Positions 1 to 5,958 of a stretch of DNA of 13,636 nucleotides are shown piece by piece (position 1 is the first letter of the stretch; the number at the start of each line of letters is the position of its first letter). Source of the DNA: an uncultured Atopobiaceae bacterium (GTDB lineage: Bacteria; Actinomycetota; Coriobacteriia; Coriobacteriales; Atopobiaceae); assembly GCA_947626465.1 (NCBI GenBank), contig CANQSI010000019.1:1-13636 (forward strand), given 5' to 3'. The translations under genes and the position numbers were made by a program. Below the pieces are notes generated by a model, which worked only from the letters and a program-made list of their open reading frames with translations, was not told where the DNA came from and did no database searches.

Positions 1-426
1 GCGGCCATCGGCGGCCTCGTGGGCTCGTCCTCCATCACCACCTACGTCGAGAGCGCCTCGGGCGCGGCTGACGGCGGCAGGAGCGGCCTCGCCTCCATCA
101 CGACGGCCGTGCTCTTCTTCGTCGCGGCCTTCTTCGTACCGCTCATCTCCATCGTGAGCATGCCGTCCACCACCGGCGCCCTCGTGCTCGTGGGCTACCT
201 GATGATGGACCAGGTGAGCGACATCGACTGGCAAGACAAGCTCGTGGGCATCTCGTCCTTCATGATCGTCGCGGGCATCCCGCTGACCTACTCCATCTCC
301 ACGGGTATCGGTCTCGGCTTCATCACCTACGTGGTCGTCTCGCTCTGCACCGGCCAGTACGCGAAGGTGAAGCCCCTCATGTGGGTGGCCGCTGCGGCCT
401 TCCTCATCAGCTTCATCATCTCCTGA
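1..426 (+). CDS. NCS2-family purine permease, C-terminal part (5' truncated by window)
   Basis: Purine/H+ symporter in the cytoplasmic membrane, of the NCS2 AzgA/PbuG-like group that takes up hypoxanthine, guanine or adenine. The frame is open from base 1, so the N-terminal two thirds lie outside the window. The visible 141 codons start with the motif GSSSITTYVESASG, the family's characteristic conserved segment near the substrate site, then GGRSGL. Several hydrophobic helices follow (around LFFVAAFFVPL, ALVLVGYLMM, FMIVAGIPLTYSI, IGLGFITYVVVS) and a last helix ends at the stop. The segment DIDWQD before the final helices is also typical of this family. The exact purine cannot be decided from this fragment. 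The gene is closed by a terminator shortly after the stop, so it is probably the end of its transcript. An apt gene for purine salvage lies elsewhere in the window but is not linked in an operon. Confidence 0.88.
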   Translation, partial: AAIGGLVGSSSITTYVESASGAADGGRSGLASITTAVLFFVAAFFVPLISIVSMPSTTGALVLVGYLMMDQVSDIDWQDKLVGISSFMIVAGIPLTYSISTGIGLGFITYVVVSLCTGQYAKVKPLMWVAAAAFLISFIIS

Positions 427-453
427 GGCCACACACGACACTTGCTCGCTCGC

Positions 454-500
454 AAAGGCGGGTGCGCTGGATCGCAAGTTCCGGCGCATCCGCTTTTCCT
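454..500 (+). terminator. Intrinsic terminator of the purine permease gene
   Basis: A 17-bp stem pairs 454-470 with 481-497 around a 10-base loop. Every position pairs, three of them as G-U wobbles, so the hairpin is best on plus-strand RNA. The 3' arm runs into TTTTCCTT. It lies 28 bases after the permease stop and ends the transcript before the thioredoxin reductase gene. Confidence 0.85.
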
Positions 501-566
501 TGCTCGATCGGGGGTATCTTCTGCTCGTAGATGCCTTTCGACCACGAACCTGCCAAGGAGCACGCG

Positions 567-1505
567 ATGAAGACGAGTGACCTTCTCATTCTCGGCGCAG
601 GACCCGCGGGGCTCGCCGCTGCCATCTACGCAGACCGAGCGGCGCTCGACTGCGTGACCATCGAACAGGGAACCTTCGGGGGCCAGCTCGGGCTCACCGA
701 TCTCATCGACAACTACCCCGGCCTCGAGAACATCTCCGGTTTCGAGCTCGCCGAGAAGATGCACGCCCACGCCGAGCACCTCGGCGCGCGCTTTGAGCTC
801 GACACGGTGGAATCCGTCGCATGGGATGCGGAGTCGCGCCGCTTCACCACCTACGGCCTCGCGGAGACCTACACCTCCAAGGCCGTGATCGTGGCCTCGG
901 GCGGCACGCCGCGCCCCGCGGGGTTCCTCGGAGAGGACACCTTCCGCGGCCATGGCGTTTCCTATTGCGCCACCTGCGATGGCATGTTCTACCGAGACAA
1001 GCTCTGCTACGTGGTGGGCGGAGGCAACACCGCCTGCGAGGAAGCGGAATTCCTCACGCGCTTCGCCTCGAAGGTTGTCCTCGTGGTGCGCAAGGACCAC
1101 CTGCGCGCCCAGCCCACGCTCATCGCCAACGTGACGGAGAACCCGAAGATCGAGCTTCGCCTGAACACGCGCATCGCGGCGCTCGAGGGTGGCATGCTCC
1201 CGGAGCGCGTGATCCTCGAGGACACGCGCACGGGCGAGCAGCACACCGAGGAATACGAGCCGGGCTCCTTCGGCGTCTTCGTCTTCATCGGCAACATCCC
1301 CGCCTCGGAGGCGGTTCGCGGTCTCGTGGACGTGAACGAGTTCGGCGAGATCCGCACGAACGAGGCGATGGAGACCGCGACGCCGGGGCTCTTCGCCGCA
1401 GGCGATGTGCGCGAGAAGCCATTGCGGCAGATCGTCACGGCCGTGGCCGACGGCGCCATCGCCGCCACAAGCGCCGCCCTCTACCTCGGTGCCATCGTCA
1501 TCTAA
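567..1505 (+). CDS. trxB: Thioredoxin reductase-like flavoprotein
   Basis: Cytoplasmic FAD enzyme that reduces thioredoxin, normally with NADPH. The 312-residue length is usual for bacterial TrxB. Visible motifs: FAD-binding GAGPAG (10-15), the redox-active pair CATC (C134, C137), nucleotide-binding GGGNTA (151-156), and a C-terminal FAAGD FAD motif followed by RQIVTAVADGAIAA. The basic loop that binds the 2'-phosphate of NADPH, usually HRRxxxR, is VRKDHLR here (R175, K176, R180), so the His is lost but the positive charge is kept. I chose the ATG at 567 because AAGGAG lies 6 bases before it. An in-frame ATG at 531 would add 12 residues but has no ribosome site. A possible -10 (TATCTT, 515-520) sits after the preceding terminator; no good -35 is seen. 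Its TAA stop overlaps the TAG stop of the convergent small gene by two bases. Confidence 0.93.
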   Translation: MKTSDLLILGAGPAGLAAAIYADRAALDCVTIEQGTFGGQLGLTDLIDNYPGLENISGFELAEKMHAHAEHLGARFELDTVESVAWDAESRRFTTYGLAETYTSKAVIVASGGTPRPAGFLGEDTFRGHGVSYCATCDGMFYRDKLCYVVGGGNTACEEAEFLTRFASKVVLVVRKDHLRAQPTLIANVTENPKIELRLNTRIAALEGGMLPERVILEDTRTGEQHTEEYEPGSFGVFVFIGNIPASEAVRGLVDVNEFGEIRTNEAMETATPGLFAAGDVREKPLRQIVTAVADGAIAATSAALYLGAIVI

Positions 1506-1768
1506 GGCATCTCTACCACCTTCTCTTCCACGAACCACCTCGGGTCCTCGAAGAAGAGGTGCGTCACGTTCTGGCCGATGCGCACGGTGTAGCGGAGGCC
1601 GTCGCCGCCGGTCTTGAGCGAGGCGGCCCGACGGCACGCGCGCACCTCGTCGATCTCGAAGCGGCGCCCGTCCTCCCACGTGATGGTGCGGGGATTGAGC
1701 TGCCCGTCCTCCGAGAATTCAGCCGTCACGGCCACATAGCGTTTCTTGCGTCCTGCGATCCCCTTCAT
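1502..1768 (-). CDS. Small conserved protein encoded directly after a DinB-type polymerase
   Basis: 88 residues, soluble, no signal peptide. It begins MKGIAGRKKRYVAV and contains the segments TITWEDGRRFEID, RRAASLKTGG and RYTVRIG, then FFEDPRWFVEE near the end, which looks like a small beta-rich fold. From memory, similar proteins of about 90 residues with this WEDGR/F..D..RRAASLK/RY..RI/W.VE pattern follow Y-family polymerase genes in Firmicutes and Coriobacteriia. Their biochemical role is not known to me. The gene starts 5 bases after the dinB stop, and its ribosome site (GTGAGG) overlaps that stop, so the two are co-transcribed and probably translationally coupled under the SOS box upstream of dinB. 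A polymerase accessory role is an inference from this linkage alone. The stop overlaps the trxB stop on the other strand. Confidence 0.82.
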   Translation of the reverse strand: MKGIAGRKKRYVAVTAEFSEDGQLNPRTITWEDGRRFEIDEVRACRRAASLKTGGDGLRYTVRIGQNVTHLFFEDPRWFVEEKVVEMP

Positions 1769-1773
1769 TCGCC

Positions 1774-3102
1774 TCACCCGCCGAAGTAGCCGACGGGGTG
1801 GATGATGTTGTCGCGCTTGATGTCGAGCGGCGCCATTTGCTCGTCTGCGAGCTCGGAGAGACGTCGCACGCATTGGTTCCCGAAGCGCGCCCGTAACGCG
1901 TCCTGGGCGGCCTCCAAGCGTTCCAAGGCGCGTTCGCGCTCGCTCACCCCGAAGAGATCGTCTTGGGCCGGCTCGCGCGCATCCACGAGATTCGTGGCGC
2001 GCACGTGGAGCGCGCGGATGGGATGGCGCGCATCGAGCGGCTCGGAGGCGCGCAGGAGCTCCCACGCGGCTGCCGCCACCCGCGAGGTGAGGCACGTGGG
2101 GAGGGGGAGGGCCACCTGGCGGCTGTAGCCCTTGAGGTTCTTGTCGCGCACGCCCACGCTCACGGTTCGCGCCCGCCAATGGCCCTCGCGAAGCCGCTGC
2201 GCCACGGATTCCGAGAGGAGGTAGACGAGCGCCTTCACCTCGCGCTCGCCCACGAGGTCGTGGGGCGCGGTGAGGCCGTTTCCGATGCCCTTCACCTCAC
2301 GCTCCACGTCCCAGGTTTCGGGACGAAGCTCCTTCACCGGGCTCGTGTCCTCTCCGCGTGCGAACGCCTGGAGCCATCCGCCCACCACGCCGAAGCGTTC
2401 GCGAATGAGCTCGTCTTTCGCCCGCGCAAGCGCGCCGATGGTGAGGATGCCCATGGCGGCGAGCTTTCGCTTGGTGGCCGGCCCCACGTAGAGGAGGTCT
2501 CCCGCAGGCCGAGGCCACACCCAGCTGCGGTAGTTCTCGCGCGTCACCACCTGCACCCCGTCGCCGGAATCGGTATCGCTCCCGAGCTTGGCGAAGACCT
2601 TGTTCCACGAGAGCCCCACGGAGACCGTGAGCCCGAGCTCATCCTTCACGCGCTCGGAGATGTCGCGCGCGATCGTCTCGGGATCATCTCCCAGAAGGAC
2701 GAGCGACCCCGTGAGGTCGAGCCAGCACTCATCGAGGCCGAAGGGCTCCACCTGGTTCGTATAGGAGTAGTAGAGCTTCCTCGAAAGCTTGGAATACCGC
2801 AGGTAGACGGGGTAGCTTGGCGGCACGACCACAAGCTCGGGACACTTCTGCCTCGCCTCCCAGATGGCCTCTCCGGTGGAGACCCCACAGGCCTTGGCCT
2901 CACGCGACTTCGCGAGGATGATGCCGTGGCGATTCTTCGGATCTCCGGCCACCGCCATGGCGAGGCCGCGAAGCTCGGGATGGCGATGCTGCTCGACGCT
3001 TGCGTAGAAGGCGTTCATGTCCACGTGGGCGATCACGCGGTCATCGGAGCGGGCTCCCGGCAAGGAGGGCACCGGCGTGTACGCGGGAATGTGAAGTTCC
3101 AT
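1774..3102 (-). CDS. dinB: Y-family translesion DNA polymerase (DinB/Pol IV type)
   Basis: Error-prone DNA polymerase that copies past damaged bases. 442 residues, longer than E. coli Pol IV (about 350). Catalytic acids: D28 in HVDMN, and D124 and E125 in GLDECWLDLT. Y33 occupies the steric-gate position that excludes ribonucleotides. Other family segments are GIILAKSREAK (60-70), the palm SVGLSWNKVFAKLGSD (161-176), and the helix-hairpin-helix region around LLYVGPATKRKLAAMGI (203-219). QDDLF (380-384) fits the QxxLF sliding-clamp binding motif, here placed before the C-terminal 58 residues instead of at the very end. The wording SREAKACGVSTGEAIWEARQ matches the Firmicutes-type Y polymerases that lie beside a small partner gene, as here. 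The start at 3102 follows AGGAGGT by a few bases. Regulation: a TATAAT -10 with a perfect LexA box just downstream indicates SOS induction. Confidence 0.93.
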   Translation of the reverse strand: MELHIPAYTPVPSLPGARSDDRVIAHVDMNAFYASVEQHRHPELRGLAMAVAGDPKNRHGIILAKSREAKACGVSTGEAIWEARQKCPELVVVPPSYPVYLRYSKLSRKLYYSYTNQVEPFGLDECWLDLTGSLVLLGDDPETIARDISERVKDELGLTVSVGLSWNKVFAKLGSDTDSGDGVQVVTRENYRSWVWPRPAGDLLYVGPATKRKLAAMGILTIGALARAKDELIRERFGVVGGWLQAFARGEDTSPVKELRPETWDVEREVKGIGNGLTAPHDLVGEREVKALVYLLSESVAQRLREGHWRARTVSVGVRDKNLKGYSRQVALPLPTCLTSRVAAAAWELLRASEPLDARHPIRALHVRATNLVDAREPAQDDLFGVSERERALERLEAAQDALRARFGNQCVRRLSELADEQMAPLDIKRDNIIHPVGYFGG

Positions 3103-3116
3103 GGCACCTCCTCAAC

Positions 3117-3130
3117 CGAACGGGTGTTCG
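3117..3130 (-). promoter_or_regulatory. LexA (SOS) operator of the dinB operon
   Basis: CGAACGGGTGTTCG is an exact match to the Gram-positive/actinobacterial LexA box CGAAC-N4-GTTCG, including the R-N-R-Y centre when read on the plus strand. It lies immediately downstream of the -10 box and 14 bases before the dinB start codon, so bound LexA would cover the transcription start. A second half-site, CGAAC, occurs at 3138-3142 without a matching partner. Confidence 0.88.
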
Positions 3131-3136
3131 ATTATA
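3131..3136 (-). promoter_or_regulatory. -10 box of the dinB promoter
   Basis: The minus strand reads TATAAT, identical to the sigma-70/SigA -10 consensus and striking in this GC-rich setting. The best -35 candidate is weak: GGGACC at 3158-3153 with a 16-bp spacer, three of six consensus bases. Transcription would start near 3124, inside the LexA box, giving a leader of about 22 bases before the start codon. Confidence 0.7.
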
Positions 3137-3463
3137 CCGAACAGGCCGATGGGGTCCCGCGACGAGGCCACGGGAGCTCGATGGGCACTTCGCAACGTCC
3201 GAGGTCACGGGCGCGTGCCGAAAAATGGGGCGAGGAAATGCGAGGTATCGTGCGCGTGATGACTTTGTGACGGCGATCCGCGAACGGTCAAGCGATCGCC
3301 ATGGCAAGGCGGAGGCGACGCGCACATGGCCATGCCGCGCCATGACGCAATCGGGGCGTCCGACACTGAGGCGCTCGAGATCCAACGCGTGCAGAGGCGC
3401 TCGAACCGCCGCATCGCACATCTCCTCGATCCGCCTCGATTCGCAAAAGTGCGATAATATATC
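3137..3463. other. Non-coding stretch with no recognised gene
   Basis: This stretch lies between the dinB promoter and the tandem repeat. Open frames here lack ribosome sites and any protein pattern I recognise. Small structures seen: an inverted repeat GGCGATC/GATCGCC (3272-3278 with 3294-3300), a direct repeat GAGGCGCTCGA (3368-3378 and 3394-3404), and a 5-bp hairpin TCGCA-AAAG-TGCGA (3441-3454). An AT-rich patch with GATAAT (3453-3458) could be a -10 box on the plus strand, but there is no convincing -35. A decayed gene or a small RNA cannot be excluded. Confidence 0.5.
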
Positions 3464-3598
3464 TTATGTAAAGTAGAAGAATCACGAGGTAACCACCTCA
3501 ATCCCCCGTGTCTCGGTTATGTAAAGTAGAAGAATCACGAGGTAAATGCTTCAGTCCCCCGTGTCTCGGTTATGCAAAATCGCGAGACGGCAAGGTAA
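3464..3598. repeat. 53-bp tandem repeat, two full copies and a degenerate third
   Basis: Unit 1 spans 3464-3516, unit 2 spans 3517-3569, and a partial unit 3 starts at 3570 in the same register. The first 29 bases, beginning TTATGTAAAGTAGAAGAATC and ending CACGAGGTAA, are identical in units 1 and 2, as is the closing CCCCCGTGTCTCGG. The only differences fall in a short central stretch. Unit 3 keeps TTATG and AGGTAA at the ends of its 29-base part and matches 18 of 29 positions. The 29-base block is AT-rich against the surrounding sequence. The conserved GAGGT pairs with ACCTC in unit 1 (3486-3490 with 3495-3499). In unit 2 it pairs with GCTTC through two wobbles. The variable part is far too short for CRISPR spacers. 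Function unknown. Confidence 0.9.
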
Positions 3599-3627
3599 AG
3601 GGCTCGGTACACCTGCACCGAGCCCTT
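3598..3627 (-). terminator. Intrinsic terminator after the NlpC/P60 gene
   Basis: A perfect 11-bp stem pairs AAGGGCTCGGT (3598-3608) with ACCGAGCCCTT (3617-3627) around an 8-base loop. On the minus strand it lies 22 bases after the hydrolase stop and is followed by TTTACCTT, a modest U-tract. It probably ends the long minus-strand transcript and may also stop rightward transcription. Confidence 0.8.
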
Positions 3628-3649
3628 CTCCTCAAATCTTTGCGAAGCG

Positions 3650-4699
3650 CTAGAAGATGGAGCCACCGCCCTGGAGCGGGCCGCTCCAGTCGGGATGGTA
3701 GTAATAGAAGATCTCGCGATAGACCACGCCGGTGTTGGTGTTTCCCGCGTCGATCATCATGTAGCGTCCGCTCTCGGGGTCTTTGCCCGCGAAGATGCCC
3801 ACGTGGTTGCTGTAGTTCATCACGAGGACGTCGCCGGGCTTCATCTCCTCGATATCGGTCGTCCAGGCGCTCTTTTCCTTGAGGTACTCCTCGAGGCCGT
3901 AGGTCGTCCTCGGCAGATCGTAGCCAAAGTGCTTGTAGACGTACTGCACGAGCCCCGAACAATCGAAGCCGCCCTCCTCGGGGCTCTCGCCCGCATACAC
4001 GTAAGGCCAGCCGATGAAGCTCTTGGCGTACTCGACGACGGCAAGGCGCTTCTCGAGATCCGAATCCACGACCTCGCCGCCCTCCTCGGGGGCCTCCGGT
4101 TCATTGGGCTCCTCGGGCACCTCAGGCGCGGGAGGTTCGACGAGCTCGCCGGCAAGCGCGGCCGCGTAGATCTTCACCGACGGCTCGTCCACTTCCCAGC
4201 CTGAGGCCCTGAGGTTCGCCACCTCGTCCTCGCTCACGCTCAGCAGGTGCGCATCAGCAGAGCCTGAACCGGCATAGGGGTTGTACAGGCGATTGATGAG
4301 ATGCCCGCTCGCATCGCTCGAGTAGAACGCAACCCCCTCCTCGAGAATCCATCCGGAGGCCTTGAGCGCGTCCATCTCGCTGGCATCTGACGAGAGCAGG
4401 TGTTCGCCCGTCCACTGGTTGTAGAGGCGTCGAATGGGCGTATCCGAGCTCGTCGGGGCATACCACGCAAGCCCCTCCCCTATCCAGCCGCCTTCCTGCA
4501 GGCCCTCATATTCCTCGATGCTCGAGGTGTAGAGGTGTTGGGGCTGGTACGGATTGTAGAGGCGATACACCTCCACCGTGTTTTCATGGGTATAGGGCGC
4601 GGCGAGCGCCTCGCCGGCAACGCCCACGCCGCCGAGCGCAACGATCGCAGCCACCGCGCAGGCGGCGAGGCGATGGCGAGGGGTGGTGTGGTTGGGCAA
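3650..4699 (-). CDS. Secreted NlpC/P60 (C40) endopeptidase with N-terminal DUF5648 repeats
   Basis: Predicted peptidoglycan hydrolase that cleaves stem peptides (D-Glu to diamino acid bond). 349 residues. The signal peptide is about 1-33 (cleavage after ALA). Then come about three repeats of the DUF5648 type with VYRLYNP, RRLYNQWTGEHLLSSDASE and NRLYNPYAG, each followed by a GW residue pair (45-180). A Pro/Glu-rich linker follows (187-210), then an NlpC/P60 domain (214-349). Catalytic residues are C247 in FDCSG and H299 in NHVGIF; the third polar position is D317 where many members have His. Start codon: TTG at 4699, chosen because AAGGAG lies 6 bases upstream and the signal peptide follows directly. 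It sits 60 bp downstream of a second C40 gene with a different N-terminus and is probably co-transcribed. The DUF5648 module is often found in secreted proteins; its ligand is unknown to me. Confidence 0.88.
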   Translation of the reverse strand: MPNHTTPRHRLAACAVAAIVALGGVGVAGEALAAPYTHENTVEVYRLYNPYQPQHLYTSSIEEYEGLQEGGWIGEGLAWYAPTSSDTPIRRLYNQWTGEHLLSSDASEMDALKASGWILEEGVAFYSSDASGHLINRLYNPYAGSGSADAHLLSVSEDEVANLRASGWEVDEPSVKIYAAALAGELVEPPAPEVPEEPNEPEAPEEGGEVVDSDLEKRLAVVEYAKSFIGWPYVYAGESPEEGGFDCSGLVQYVYKHFGYDLPRTTYGLEEYLKEKSAWTTDIEEMKPGDVLVMNYSNHVGIFAGKDPESGRYMMIDAGNTNTGVVYREIFYYYHPDWSGPLQGGGSIF

Positions 4700-4720
4700 C
4701 GTTTCTCCTTGGGTGGGTTG

Positions 4721-4730
4721 TTTCGCGAAA
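4721..4730. repeat. Perfect palindrome TTTCGCGAAA between the two C40 genes
   Basis: A 10-bp perfect palindrome lies 22 bases upstream of the TTG start of the downstream hydrolase. It may be a regulator site or chance; there is no loop or U-tract to make it a terminator. Confidence 0.3.
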
Positions 4731-4759
4731 ACCAGCGGAATGCCTCACAAAGTCGCAGC

Positions 4760-5902
4760 TTACCAGACGGATCCGCCGCCATAGAACCCATACAGGGCAC
4801 GGTACTGGACCGTCATCCCGGGCTTCGGTGCGTCGATGAACATGCCGTCTCCCGCGTAGATGCCCACGTGCCCTGAGTGCGGGAACACGATATCGCCGGG
4901 GTTGAGCTCGGAGATATCGGTCTTCCATGCGCCCTTGTCCTGCAGGTAGCTGATCTGCCCGTAGGTAGTGCGCGGAAGCGACAGTCCGAGCTGCCGGAAC
5001 ACGTAGCACACCATGCCGGAGCAGTCGAAGCCCTCCTCGGGGCTGTTTCCGCCGTAGACGTAGGGCACCCTGCCCACGAACTGCATGGCGATGGAGATGG
5101 GGTCGCCGCTCGAGTAGTCATACGAGGGACGCGAGGGAGCGGGCGTTGACGGCTGAGCGGGCTCTGAGGGAGCCGAGGGCGAAGAGGGCGCGGGATTTGC
5201 CGCTTGGCCTTCGCCACCGTTCGCGCCCGTTGCCGCCTGAACCGCATTCGAGAGCCCGTTCGTGTTCGTGCCGTTCTCATTCACCTGCGCTTGGGCCGCA
5301 GCCTCAGCCGCGAGGCGCGCCTTTTCCTCTGCGCTCAGCTGGTCATAGAGCGCCTGGGCTTCCTGAACCTTGCTTGTGTGCTCTTGCACCGAGGCCTCAA
5401 CCTCGGAGAGCCTCGCCTCCTGGGCGGTGCGCGTCTCGACAAGCTCGGCTTGCTTCGCCTCGAGCTCCTGCTCGAGCCCGCGCACGGTTTGCACCGCGTC
5501 GGCCTGCGCCTCTTGGATGGCGTCCGCGTAGTAGATGCGCGAGACGAGGTCCTCGAAGCTCGTCGCGTTCACGATGATGTCGAGGAGCCCGAACGACCCG
5601 AGCTTATACGTGCTGCGAGTGCTCTCAGCGAGCACCCCCTGCGCGTCCGTGAGCTCGCCGCGCTTCACCTCGATGGCATCCTCGGTGTCGATGATCTGCG
5701 CCTTGGTGGCCTCGAGGTCGCTCGAGGCCACGCTGAGCTCATCCTCGAGCTGGGCAAGCTCGATACCGAGGGTTTCCAGCTGGGCCTTCGCCTCGTCAAG
5801 CGTGATGGCGTGCGCCGGGCGCGCAAAGAGCACGACCGCCATCGCGCACGCTGCAAGGGCCGCCAGAAGACGGCGGGCGCCCGTAGGAGAACGGAAAAGC
5901 AT
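4760..5902 (-). CDS. Secreted coiled-coil NlpC/P60 (C40) peptidoglycan endopeptidase
   Basis: Predicted cell-wall hydrolase of the CwlO/RipA-like design, likely involved in wall expansion or daughter-cell separation. 380 residues. The signal peptide is about 1-32 (cleavage after AHA). A long Glu/Ala/Gln-rich coiled coil follows (about 33-205), interrupted by a hydrophobic LGSFGLLDIIVNATSFEDLVSR segment typical of PcsB/CwlO-like hydrolases. A Ser/Pro/Ala linker (230-262) leads to an NlpC/P60 domain (265-380). Catalytic C294 (FDCSG) and H345 (SGHVGIY) are present; the third position is D357 in FIDAPKPG. Coiled coils in this family commonly hold the enzyme inactive until a membrane partner (FtsEX-like) releases it; no such partner is in this window. 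The start at 5902 has AGGGAGG about 10 bases upstream, slightly far. It lies 56 bp downstream of apt, followed 60 bp later by a second C40 gene. Confidence 0.9.
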   Translation of the reverse strand: MLFRSPTGARRLLAALAACAMAVVLFARPAHAITLDEAKAQLETLGIELAQLEDELSVASSDLEATKAQIIDTEDAIEVKRGELTDAQGVLAESTRSTYKLGSFGLLDIIVNATSFEDLVSRIYYADAIQEAQADAVQTVRGLEQELEAKQAELVETRTAQEARLSEVEASVQEHTSKVQEAQALYDQLSAEEKARLAAEAAAQAQVNENGTNTNGLSNAVQAATGANGGEGQAANPAPSSPSAPSEPAQPSTPAPSRPSYDYSSGDPISIAMQFVGRVPYVYGGNSPEEGFDCSGMVCYVFRQLGLSLPRTTYGQISYLQDKGAWKTDISELNPGDIVFPHSGHVGIYAGDGMFIDAPKPGMTVQYRALYGFYGGGSVW

Positions 5903-5958
5903 GGGTATGGGGCCCTCCCTTCCTCGCGAACCCTAGCGCTTTTCAGCGCGTGGGGGAA

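Noticed and set aside
531..566. Earlier ATG for trxB at 531
   Set aside because: The extra residues precede the normal TrxB N-terminus and lack a ribosome site, while AAGGAG sits 6 bases before 567.
1963..3270. 435-codon plus-strand open frame opposite dinB
   Set aside because: It is antisense to a gene with all polymerase motifs, rich in His/Arg/Glu, without a ribosome site; an expected artefact of high GC.
3272..3300. Inverted repeat GGCGATC/GATCGCC as a terminator or operator
   Set aside because: 7-bp stem with a 15-base loop, no U-tract and not near a gene start; probably chance in GC-rich DNA.
3205..3501. Possible small minus-strand genes in the intergenic region (65-126 codons)
   Set aside because: No ribosome sites, no recognisable motifs, heavy Arg/Ser/Cys content typical of shadow frames in GC-rich DNA, and overlap with the tandem repeat.
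3464..3598. CRISPR array
   Set aside because: Two near-identical 53-bp units differ over only about ten central bases, far too short for spacers; the third copy is degenerate and no cas gene is present.
5936..5949. Hairpin GCGCT-TTTC-AGCGC after apt as a terminator
   Set aside because: Only 5 bp of stem and no U-tract on the minus strand; read-through into the C40 genes is more likely.
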